In this document: positions 1 to 7,282 of the stretch, one piece after another
Position numbering within the stretch: the stretch's first letter is position 1
Layout of the letters: each line of letters starts with the position of its first letter
DNA from: an uncultured Lachnospiraceae bacterium
GTDB lineage: Bacteria; Bacillota; Clostridia; Lachnospirales; Lachnospiraceae
Direction of reading: 5' to 3'
Assembly (NCBI GenBank): GCA_910589385.1
Contig: CAJUTU010000029.1
Location: 1 to 48,992, forward strand
DNA length: 48,992 nt
Notes under the pieces: model-generated
What the model was told of the DNA's origin: nothing
Database searches by the model: none
Seen by the model: only the letters and a program-made list of their open reading frames with translations
Position numbers and translations under genes: made by a program

Positions 1-39
1 GATAGCCTGTGAAACAATGCGTACTGTCTGACCTTGCAT
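1..39 (-). CDS. start of an unidentified gene running off the left edge
   Basis: Only the first 13 codons are inside the window (MQGQTVRIVSQAI), read on the minus strand from an ATG at 37-39. The gene is believed real because a near-perfect ribosome site (GGAAAGGAGG) lies about 6 bases ahead of the ATG and no stop interrupts the codons up to the window edge. Too little protein is visible to name a family. It is transcribed in the same direction as the broken PadR-type regulator at 178-630, which lies upstream of it. Confidence 0.55.
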   Translation of the reverse strand, partial: MQGQTVRIVSQAI

Positions 40-75
40 TTTGCGACCTCCTTTCCTCGTTTTCACCCTCATTTT

Positions 76-97
76 TTTAACATTACGAAATGTCAAA
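76..97. promoter_or_regulatory. imperfect dyad, possible operator
   Basis: Twenty-two bases with two-fold symmetry: outer TTT/AAA and inner ACATT/AATGT arms around a 4-base centre. It lies about 40 bases ahead of the left-edge gene's start codon. ATGT/ACAT dyads are typical of PadR-family operators, and a broken PadR-like gene lies next to it, so regulation of the left-edge gene by that family is a reasonable guess. No well-spaced -35/-10 pair was found beside it. Confidence 0.25.
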
Positions 98-177
98 TCA
101 GGGGTTCAATGAGATATTGTAGCACAAGGAGTTTTCTATCTTTTCATCATTCTTGCTATGTTTTAAATCATCCACAT

Positions 178-630
178 TTACAGCAGTTCTTCTTTCAATG
201 CCCTTATCCATTCTTCGATTGCCTGCACTAATCGAAATTGCTGATGCAGAACCGCCATGCCCGTAGCAGGAATATCGGGGGCGTTTTCTTTTAAGTCCAT
301 GTTCTCCTCAAGATAGGATTTCAGCACATTGATATTGCTCTCAATGTTATCCAGACATTCCCTCTGCTGTTCCTTTTCCATGCTTTCTAAATTAACAATG
401 ACCGCATTAAAATCCAAGAATATGTTAATCGGCTTGCAGGATATTTCAAGCATCAGCTTCTCAAATTCCTCATTTCCTGCATCCGTCAAGGAATATACCG
501 CCTTTTCAGGCATTTTCCCCTCTTTCTTTGTGCGGCTTGTAATAAGCCCTTTTCCTCTAACTGGATCACCTTTTTGTATATGGATGGTGTGTTGATTTTT
601 ACCCATTTTGAAATGTTTCGGTATTCCAGA
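178..630 (-). pseudogene. PadR-family transcriptional regulator, frameshifted and N-terminally truncated
   Basis: The C-terminal 120 or so residues (SLTDAGNEEFEKLM onward, then a helical C-terminal domain with LDFNAVIVNLESM) fit the winged-helix end and Vir_act_alpha_C-type dimerisation helices of PadR-like regulators. The expected recognition-helix region (INTPSIYKKVIQLEEKGLI) is present but in a different reading frame, and crosses into the C-terminal frame in the run AAAAGGG near 550. Upstream of it the restored frame meets a stop at 633-635, so the first 20-30 residues of a normal winged helix are missing. The ATG-initiated 142-codon ORF at 606 is therefore an accident of the shift. One indel in a homopolymer could be a sequencing error, but the missing N-terminus argues for real decay. 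Confidence 0.6.
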
Positions 631-695
631 TTTTAACGAGTGTTTCCATTTCCTTAATCAACAATGCCTAGAAACTCCATAACTTACCGCTGCCG

Positions 696-724
696 TTGAC
701 TAAGTATTTAGCCAGCATTATAAT
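696..724 (+). promoter_or_regulatory. sigma-A promoter of the broken OYE reductase
   Basis: TTGACT, 17-base spacer, TATAAT. It is followed 18 bases later by a strong ribosome site (AGAGGAGG) and the ATG at 750. Both signals are intact even though the coding sequence downstream is broken. Confidence 0.7.
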
Positions 725-749
725 AAACAGTAAAAAGAGGAGGTAAATT

Positions 750-2861
750 ATGGCTTACAATCACCTGTTTTCACCTGTCAAGATTGGCAATGTGGAGATT
801 CCAAACAGAATTGCGCTGATGCCAATGGGCGTACTTTCTCCCCATATGATGAACCGGGATGGATCTTACACGAAGGATGGAGCGGACTATTATATCGAGA
901 GGGCAAAAGGCGGCACCGGATTGATCATTACCGGGATGGCACCGATCCCCCCCCCGGGGAATTTCTTCCTTCTATTGTAAATAATCCTGCTACATATACT
1001 GAGAATACGAAATATCTGGCAGACGGCATTTACCGGTATGTGTCGAAAGTATTTATTATGATATCAGCTATGTCAGGAAGATCTGGCACGCCTGAAGGCC
1101 CGGCACCTTCTGCCCTTCCAAATGTATGGGATCCTAGTAAAGTGCAGAGAGAGATGACCGTAGATGAGATCCATCAGTATGTAGAATGGTTTGCCATTGG
1201 CGCCAAAGCCGCCAAAGATGCCGGAATTGACGGTGTCGAGATCCATCAGTATGTAGAATGGTTTGCCATTGGCGCCAAAGCCGCCAAAGATGCCGGAATT
1301 GACGGTGTCGAGATCCACGCGATCCATGAAGGATATCTGCTGGATCAGTTTGCGATTTCTTCTTTTAATAAACGTACGGATGAATACGGAGGCTCACTGG
1401 AGAACCGCCTGCGTTTCCCAACTGAGATCGTACAGGCTATCAAGGCGAAATGCGGTAAAGATTTTCCTGTCTCGCTGCGTTACTCTGTGAAAAGCTATAC
1501 AAAAGCCTTTAACCGGGGGGGCAGTTCCGGGAGAAAAGTTTGAAGAGTTCGGAAGAGATTACGAGGAAAGCAAGAAAGCTGCCAGGATGCTGCAGGATGC
1601 GGGCTATGATATGTTAGACTGCGACAATGGAACCTATGATGCGTGGTATTGGCCGCATCCGCCGGTATATATGCCGAAGGCGCTTAATCTGGAGGATGTC
1701 GCCATGATCAAGAAGGAAGTGGATATTCCTGTGATCTGTGCAGGCCGTTTTGATGATCCTGCTTTGGCAGACCAGTCTATTGCAGAAGGCAAGATTGATA
1801 TGATGGGCATGGGCCGTCCGTTATTGGCAGACCCTGATCTGCCGAATAAATTCAAAGAGGAACGGCTTGATGATATCCGTCCATGTTTTTCCTGCCATTT
1901 TGGATGTCTCGCCAGGATCGTTCAGTTCGATTATGAGAAAATGGCTTTAAAAGATATCTCCTGTGCGTTGAACCCAAGATGCGGTATGGAAAATCATTAC
2001 AATATTACGAAAGCAGATACGAAAAAGAAGATTGCCGTTGTCGGCGGCGGAATTGCAGGAATGGAAGCAGCCAGAGTCTGTGCTTTGCGCGGCCATGAAG
2101 TCGATCTGTACGAGAAAAGAGACGTATTGGGCGGTATCTTTATTGCAGCGGCCGCCTTTGATTTTAAGGATGATGACCGCCGTCTGATCGAATGGTATCG
2201 GAGACAGATGAAGGATACGGGTGTCCATGTATTGTTAAATACAGAATTTAAACCCGGAGATAAAGACGGTTATGACGAAATATTTGTTGCTACAGGAGCA
2301 AAAGAAAGAAAACTGCCCACACCTGGTTTTGACCAGCCGGCTGTCCGTTATGCAGTGGATGTATTACAGAACCAGAATATCCAGGATCAGAATGTTGTCA
2401 TTGTCGGCGGCGGCCTGACCGGGTGTGAGCTGGCATATGACCTGGCAAGGAAAAATAAAAAGGTGACACTTGTAGAGACCTGCCCGACCATCTTGAATGT
2501 GGAAGGTTTATCCGCTTCTAATTATAATTGCCTGTTGGATCTGATGGAATATTATAAAGTTGATATCCTTAAAAATTCCAAAGCCGTAAAATATGAGGAC
2601 GGAAAAGCCTATATTGAGACAGTCACATATAATGAGCCAAATATCAGAGGCAGAGCGTTTAATCAGAGCCTGCAGGGAATCCATAGGGATGTAAAACCAG
2701 TGGAGGCCGACACAGTAGTCGTATCAGTCGGCTATGTTTCCAACAGAGAATTATACGATGCGCTCAAAGCAGATAACGTTCATTTATTAGGAGATGCAGA
2801 GAGGCCGTCTAACCTGATGGGCTGCATCTGGTCTGCATATACGACGTGCTTAAATATCTGA
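750..2861 (+). pseudogene. NADH:flavin oxidoreductase (Old Yellow Enzyme/2,4-dienoyl-CoA reductase type), two frameshifts
   Basis: Three consecutive ORFs (750-980, about 955-1543, about 1520-2861) together encode one full-length enzyme. The N-terminus (LFSPVKIGNVEIPNRI) is the FMN-binding TIM barrel. A barrel segment with EIHAIHEGYLLDQF then RTDEYGGSLENR carries the usual active-site tyrosine region. CFSC-x3-C and a later SCALNPRC supply the 4Fe-4S cysteines. VVGGGIAGMEAA and IVGGGLTGCELA are the FAD and NAD(P)H dinucleotide folds. The frame changes fall in C9 at 947-955 and G7 at 1515-1521, and the second shift returns to the original frame. An exact 72-bp in-frame duplication lies between them. 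The layout matches FadH, BaiCD/BaiH and the long bilirubin- or steroid-reductase relatives; the substrate cannot be told. The homopolymer shifts may be assembly errors, in which case the gene would be intact apart from the 24-residue insertion. Confidence 0.85.
1166..1309 (+). repeat. exact 72-bp tandem duplication inside the OYE gene
   Basis: Copy 1 is 1166-1237 and copy 2 is 1238-1309, with no visible mismatch; the next eight bases (1310-1317) begin a third copy. Each unit encodes 24 residues beginning EIHQYVEWFAIGAK. The duplicated segment is the barrel helix plus the strand leading to the EIH motif, so the extra copy inserts a complete helix-strand next to the active site. Complete identity suggests a recent slip or recombination event. 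Confidence 0.95.
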
Positions 2862-2959
2862 CTTATTTTGCCCGTCATATTATCATACTGGAATGATGCC
2901 AAAAAGAAATACCGGGAGCATGCCCAGATATTTTCTCGAAATCCGCCCATATCTAATCC

Positions 2960-2999
2960 TTATGCACCTTGCTGCGAGTTTTCGCAGCAAGGTGCATAA
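2960..2999. terminator. perfect 18-bp inverted repeat between convergent genes
   Basis: Arms 2960-2977 and 2982-2999 are exact complements around a 4-base loop (GTTT). It lies between the plus-strand OYE pseudogene (ends 2861) and the minus-strand 194-aa gene (ends 3018), where a bidirectional terminator is expected. There is no T-run on either side, so it may act as a transcript-end stabiliser rather than a classical intrinsic terminator. Confidence 0.55.
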
Positions 3000-3017
3000 G
3001 CAACAAGAACAAACCTG

Positions 3018-3602
3018 CTATGCCTTGATATCCAATCCCCCTGTTCCTCCTGCTTTCCCCGTCACCATTGATGTAATACTCTCATCTGCAAAAATCTCAT
3101 CCAACAGTCCCTCCGGGATATAGTTTCCAGCTGTCCAGCCAGGCACTTTTGCTTTTATGACACTGGAAACCTTGCCTGATATCCCTAAATGCAGCTGCCC
3201 CAGCGTCCAGGCCGCAGATAAACGGTCTTCCTTTTTTAACGTCTTATAGTATTCGTTATTTTTACGATAATAAGCGTCCCATTCTGCCTCATTGTCTCCT
3301 GACATCCCATTGTATTTGTAATAAGCCATTTTTACATCTTCCAGAACATGATTTTTCATCTCATCTGATACTGGGATGATTTTTTTATAATCACTCCTTC
3401 CTGTCACGCACATCCCTTCCACACCATAGGAATTCTTAAAATGTCCAGAGCGCAGGTCCTCAATAGTATTGCCGCAATAATACCCCCTTACTCTGGCTGA
3501 TAATGCACTTTGGCTAAACACTTTATTGAAATCCATTTTACTCCCGTTCATCCTCAGAAAATACTGCATCATTCCTTGAAAATTATTTCCTATACGCATC
3601 AT
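3018..3602 (-). CDS. conserved-looking hypothetical protein, 194 aa
   Basis: Not recognised. The protein is soluble, with no signal peptide or membrane segment, and is rich in Lys, Tyr and Gly. Visible features are an N-terminal hydrophobic/Met-rich patch (NFQGMMQYFLRMN), a YYCGNTIEDLRSG motif near 42-54, a run of Tyr/Lys-rich helix in the middle (MAYYKYNG, AYYRKNNEYYKTL) and a Gly-rich tail (TGKAGGTGG). The start is well supported by AAAGGAGGG directly ahead of ATGATG. It follows a 20-codon ORF by 11 bases and sits downstream of the flagellin gene on the same strand but beyond the flagellin terminator. A motility link is only suggested by position and by a GCCGATA element upstream. Confidence 0.7.
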   Translation of the reverse strand: MMRIGNNFQGMMQYFLRMNGSKMDFNKVFSQSALSARVRGYYCGNTIEDLRSGHFKNSYGVEGMCVTGRSDYKKIIPVSDEMKNHVLEDVKMAYYKYNGMSGDNEAEWDAYYRKNNEYYKTLKKEDRLSAAWTLGQLHLGISGKVSSVIKAKVPGWTAGNYIPEGLLDEIFADESITSMVTGKAGGTGGLDIKA

Positions 3603-3613
3603 AGATCCCTCCT

Positions 3614-3676
3614 TTAAACTATTGATGGAAACTCACTTATATCTGCCAAAGCACTGTTTACGCTTGAGATACTCAT
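3614..3676 (-). CDS. possible 20-codon small protein ahead of the 194-aa gene
   Basis: An ATG at 3674-3676 opens a 20-codon frame (MSISSVNSALADISEF...) ending TAA at 3614-3616, 11 bases before the ATG of the 194-aa gene. A purine-rich site (GGAGAGG) lies about 6 bases ahead of it. The beginning resembles the polar, Ser-rich starts of some flagellar and secreted proteins, but it could equally be a leader peptide for translational coupling or a remnant of a longer gene. Confidence 0.35.
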   Translation of the reverse strand: MSISSVNSALADISEFPSIV

Positions 3677-3773
3677 AATGAATCCTCTCCTTTACTTTTA
3701 CGTGTCCTTTACAGGTTTGATTTCTGCCCTGCTTGAAACATCACCTCAAAACCTGCAAGCACATTCATCTATT

Positions 3774-3800
3774 ATATCGGCAGGAATCTTTTATTTTTTT
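3774..3800 (-). promoter_or_regulatory. sigma-D (FliA)-like -10 element
   Basis: On the minus strand GCCGATAT (3774-3781) matches the distinctive GCCGATAA -10 of motility sigma factors. The upstream A/T-rich stretch holds a TAAA only 8 bases away, rather than the usual 15, and a CAAA at about the right distance, so the -35 is weak. It would drive the 20-codon ORF and the 194-aa gene, next to flagellin. Confidence 0.3.
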
Positions 3801-3850
3801 GGTAAATGGAACGAAACGGCCACTTTTCGGGAACGAAAGGAAATATATCC

Positions 3851-3881
3851 AATCAAAAACCGCAGGAAAAATCCTGCGGTT
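3851..3881 (-). terminator. intrinsic terminator of the flagellin gene
   Basis: Minus-strand hairpin with 10-bp arms (AACCGCAGGA/TCCTGCGGTT, 3858-3881) around a 4-base loop, followed by TTTGATT. It starts 18 bases after the flagellin stop codon, so flagellin is a single-gene transcript. Confidence 0.8.
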
Positions 3882-3898
3882 CCTTGACAACCGGCTTC

Positions 3899-6800
3899 TT
3901 AATGAAGCAGTTGAAGCACGAGTTCGGGACGTTTGCTGGCTTGGACAATGATACTCTGCTGAGGCTGGCTTAAGATGTCGTTTTTAATCTTCTCCATCAT
4001 AAGGCCTGCCATATCCGCATCCCGGATGCGGCTTTCTGCATCTTTTAAGTTGATGGTAGTATTGGTCAGTGCCTGGTATGCGTGTTCCAGACGGTTGTAG
4101 TCTGCCCCCATGACCGCCCTGCTGTCAGCGATGCTGTCGTGGGCACAATCGACCTTCTTAAGCAGGCTTAAGGGATCTTGGTCTTCATCCGTAAGATCCA
4201 CCTGCTTCGGCGGATTCAGCCGCAGCTGCGTCAAGGACAAGAAAGGCAGGCGGATGGGGATCATCTCAGGATCCGGATTGTGTCCCGCATAAATCTCAAC
4301 CTCACAGTGCCGGAATTTCAATAGCTGGCCTTCGGCCGGCTCCGGCGGGACAATCTCTTCCTTTGTTACGGTATAGGTAAAATTCGTATACACACCGCTT
4401 TCCACAGAGCCAAAGAATATCTCATTGGTCTGAGAATCATAGACAATTCCCGGACGTTTGTCTTGAATGACGAGGGAGGTGGGCGGATCCCCTACTTCCA
4501 TGTCCGTATAATGGCTCAGGCTAGGCTTTACCTGATCGACGATACTCTTCACGATCTCGTCTCCGCTGGTGACCTTGGACAACTCTACCGGGATGTTGTG
4601 GATGGTACGGGTCACGGTCTGCCCATTGATGGTGACATCATGGGTGAACGACGGAGGCGCACTGCCGTCGTTGTTCCAGCAAAAGTACACGTTGATATAT
4701 TCCCCCTCGCATGTTGCGCAATTGACCCGGAATCCCTTACCCAACAGAGTATCCAGATTGTTGGTGTTGATTGAGGAAAAGTCCAGGATCTTCTGCTCAT
4801 GGCCAACGTGGGTGCCGCCGGAAAAGCGCACAGGGCCGTCTTTCACAATCCCAGACACACCGTCTGCGCCATCGGAAACAGAGACCTGATAGGAATTGCA
4901 TCTGCGTTTCCACTGGATGGACAAAACTGCAGGAGTCTTACTTTCATCCACTTTGACTTCACAATCGTTCCCGAATCCGCCTGTTGCTTGGATGGCTGCT
5001 TCCATGGCGGCGGCCAGATCCGCAAAATTCTTGCAGCCGGAAATATCGATATCGTTAAAGTCAGAACGAAGTCCGGTTCCGTCGGTGAATTCCCAATTGT
5101 CGACCGAACTGTCGTTTCCGTTGCTAAGGCCAAAGCCTGTCCCGATGAGTTTGGATGCATCAAAAGGCACATCTACGGTAAAGGGAACGGACACTTCCTG
5201 GCTGAAATAAATGGTGCTTCCCGACAGTACGGGAGTACTGGGCGGTATCGCGGTTTTGACATCTATGGTCTGACCTTGTATTGTAAAGGAATAGGCTGGT
5301 GTGTTCGGATTCGCTGTGAAAACCAACGCATTTCCCTCCTCCCTTACGGAGCCGCTGCCGTAGTTCTTGATCAGCTCCACTACCTGGGCGCGGATCTCAG
5401 CCGGGCTCTTACCGCTTACGTCATGCGTGCGTGTGTAGGAGTCACTCGTGCTGTATGTGGTCGTACCATCCGTATTTATCGGAGTATTTTTGTTCGTGCT
5501 GTCATAAAAAATGTGCGAATAGGACCCCAATTGGAAAGAGAACGGCAGATGGAATGAACCCGCATCAGGAATCCGTACAGTGAATGTACCGCCTACCTCC
5601 GCAGAAGGCGGGGTGGAACTCGTACTAAAATTAAGTGGGTTAGTCGTCCATTTCGGCCCTTTAGGATCCTCTTGCTTTCCCTGGGTTGATTCCGAGATGT
5701 ACGCCATATGCGAGGTACCGGAAGAGGCGGATGAGGGAAGGCTGATCCTGATCTCCAGATTGGGATCTGTATACTTGATATCCGTATTGCTCATATTGAG
5801 GGGAGGGGTGCTCTTAAGCTTGTTTATAACAGCCGTGGTAAAATCGGCTTTGGAAATAGTACCTGAGGTTTGACTGATAATCTGGCTGTATGGAATACTA
5901 ATGCCGGACGGACTTAATCCGTCTATGTGGATATTTAGTTTATTCCTTATCAAATTGGCAACGTCAATCGGCTCTTTGATCCTGGACATATCGAAAGAGA
6001 GGGACAGATCCGTCCCATACACCGGCTTGTTGTTTGCAATGCCATTGCCGTCCACTTGGTCGATCGTTTCCTTTCCCACCGGATTTTGCACTATCATGTT
6101 GTTTTTCCCTTCCCCGGTTCCGTTTGGCACAGTGTAATAGGAAGTGGTTCCATTCGCCTCAACACGCTGAGAATAGTTGTCCATGCTTGCCGTCAATTTT
6201 ACCGTTTTCGTGGTTTCATCTACAATTACCTCGTCAATATCGGAAAATTTGGCAAGCTGTTCCATAGCCTCCTTAACCGTTTGGATATTTTTGATAGAAA
6301 TAGTACGCTGGTATGAATTAGTACTGTTATAATCGGCATCTTTCCGAAAAGTATAGGTATAACTGCCGATCTTGATTGATTTCTTGTCCAATAATTCCGC
6401 ATAGTTCATTTCTATGTCGTCCGCCAGATGGAACTCGACGATGGCGGGCTTTGCCTCGGCGGGCGGGGAAAACTGTTCGCTTTTCACAAAGTCCATCTCG
6501 CCCCACAGCTGCTGATCCGCGACTTTGTTAAAATCTTCCACATAGAGATAAACAGGATCGTCAGAGTCAGTGGGAGTGCTTCGGAAGAGCGGAATGGTAT
6601 TGTACCTGCTCGTTGCCGTAATGCGCTCAATCTCGCCAAAGATCTGGTTGATCTCCTCGCTCATGTAGAGACGTTCCTGGTCGCTGTAGGTGCCGTTGCT
6701 TGCCTGCAGGCATAACTCTCTTGCACGGCGCAGCATCTCGCCTACCTCATCCAGCGCTCCGTCTGCGGTCTGCGCAATGTCAATTCCCTCGGAAACATTG

Positions 6801-6991
6801 AGTTCGCAGCGTTCCAACTCAGTAATCTGGGCGCGCATCTTTTCTGATACGGCGAGACCTGCCGCATCATCTGCCGCTTGTCGGATCCGGAAGCCTGATG
6901 AGAGCTTTTCCAGATTCTTTACAATTGCGCTGTCAGTATTCTTCTTTTCGCGCAAAGCATACATAGCCTGTATGTTGGTTTGGATTATCAT
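3899..6991 (-). CDS. giant flagellin, 1030 aa
   Basis: Filament subunit of the flagellum. Residues 1-140 are the conserved D0/D1 helices (LEKLSSGFRIRQAADDAAGLAVSEKM, then QTADGALDEVGEMLRRARELCLQASNGT and a SEEINQIFGEIERI helix). About 945-1030 are the C-terminal helices (ESRIRDADMA, ending VLQLLH). Between them is an insert of about 800 residues, against the usual 100-250, so the protein is more than twice normal length. The insert contains repeated beta-rich modules, each ending in a helix-like segment (for example around VKEAMEQLAKF, AEIRAQVVELIKNYG, FADLAAAMEAAIQA, GDEIVKSIVDQV). It has several cysteines (CATCEG, YFCW, GNDCEV, RRCNSY), unusual for flagellin. No HExxH is seen, so it is not a flagellinolysin. 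The ribosome site is GGAAGG, 11 bases from the ATG. Confidence 0.95.
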   Translation of the reverse strand: MIIQTNIQAMYALREKKNTDSAIVKNLEKLSSGFRIRQAADDAAGLAVSEKMRAQITELERCELNVSEGIDIAQTADGALDEVGEMLRRARELCLQASNGTYSDQERLYMSEEINQIFGEIERITATSRYNTIPLFRSTPTDSDDPVYLYVEDFNKVADQQLWGEMDFVKSEQFSPPAEAKPAIVEFHLADDIEMNYAELLDKKSIKIGSYTYTFRKDADYNSTNSYQRTISIKNIQTVKEAMEQLAKFSDIDEVIVDETTKTVKLTASMDNYSQRVEANGTTSYYTVPNGTGEGKNNMIVQNPVGKETIDQVDGNGIANNKPVYGTDLSLSFDMSRIKEPIDVANLIRNKLNIHIDGLSPSGISIPYSQIISQTSGTISKADFTTAVINKLKSTPPLNMSNTDIKYTDPNLEIRISLPSSASSGTSHMAYISESTQGKQEDPKGPKWTTNPLNFSTSSTPPSAEVGGTFTVRIPDAGSFHLPFSFQLGSYSHIFYDSTNKNTPINTDGTTTYSTSDSYTRTHDVSGKSPAEIRAQVVELIKNYGSGSVREEGNALVFTANPNTPAYSFTIQGQTIDVKTAIPPSTPVLSGSTIYFSQEVSVPFTVDVPFDASKLIGTGFGLSNGNDSSVDNWEFTDGTGLRSDFNDIDISGCKNFADLAAAMEAAIQATGGFGNDCEVKVDESKTPAVLSIQWKRRCNSYQVSVSDGADGVSGIVKDGPVRFSGGTHVGHEQKILDFSSINTNNLDTLLGKGFRVNCATCEGEYINVYFCWNNDGSAPPSFTHDVTINGQTVTRTIHNIPVELSKVTSGDEIVKSIVDQVKPSLSHYTDMEVGDPPTSLVIQDKRPGIVYDSQTNEIFFGSVESGVYTNFTYTVTKEEIVPPEPAEGQLLKFRHCEVEIYAGHNPDPEMIPIRLPFLSLTQLRLNPPKQVDLTDEDQDPLSLLKKVDCAHDSIADSRAVMGADYNRLEHAYQALTNTTINLKDAESRIRDADMAGLMMEKIKNDILSQPQQSIIVQASKRPELVLQLLH

Positions 6992-7002
6992 ATTGCTCTA
7001 AA

Positions 7003-7150
7003 CCTTCCTTTCTGCTTTATCCTGATTTTGAAAGGAAGCGCACTAACATTCATACTGCAGTAAAAACCTGCCGGTTCCGAAACCTGGGACATCCATCCGC
7101 AGCTGAACGGAACCATAGGATATTATACTACAAAATAATACAATTTGAAA
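7003..7150 (-). promoter_or_regulatory. flagellin promoter and 120-base leader
   Basis: On the minus strand a sigma-A-like promoter reads TTTCAA (7145-7150), 17-base spacer, TATAAT (7122-7127). The leader that follows contains GGTTCCG/CGGAACC arms (7108-7114 and 7073-7079) that can fold into a long hairpin, and two AGGA-type motifs, one inside the ribosome site (7003-7008). CsrA represses flagellin in Bacillus through such GGA sites, so CsrA control is possible but unproven. A sigma-D promoter was not found here. Confidence 0.45.
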
Positions 7151-7217
7151 GTAGATTTCTCATCCTATTTTCTTTTTTAAGGCTTTTTCATTTTTCTACT
7201 TTTCCTTCCTGTTTGTC

Positions 7218-7246
7218 TTGCAACATTTGAGCAGCCGGAATATACT
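7218..7246 (+). promoter_or_regulatory. sigma-A promoter of rarA
   Basis: TTGCAA, 17-base spacer, TATACT. The expected start of transcription is about 7253, downstream of the GTG at 7250. This rules that codon out and supports the ATG at 7283 as the rarA start. Confidence 0.6.
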
Positions 7247-7282
7247 TATGTGAAAAGAAATGGAACAGGAGTAAATATAGCT

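Noticed and set aside
34..231. 65-codon plus-strand ORF at the left edge
   Set aside because: Phe/His/Ser-rich and antisense to the left-edge gene start and the PadR-like region; no ribosome site.
1166..1317. CRISPR-like or VNTR array
   Set aside because: Only two full coding copies with no spacers; a simple in-frame gene-internal duplication.
750..2861. Assignment as baiCD, baiH or bilirubin reductase bilR
   Set aside because: The architecture fits all of these and other reductases; no bai or bil neighbour gene is visible, so the substrate is left open.
4799..5557. 252-codon plus-strand ORF opposite the flagellin gene, with neighbours at 4463-4774 and 6428-6715
   Set aside because: Antisense shadows of a well-supported flagellin; no ribosome sites and no protein-like motifs.
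3899..6991. Flagellinolysin (flagellin with an embedded metallopeptidase)
   Set aside because: No HExxH motif anywhere in the central region.
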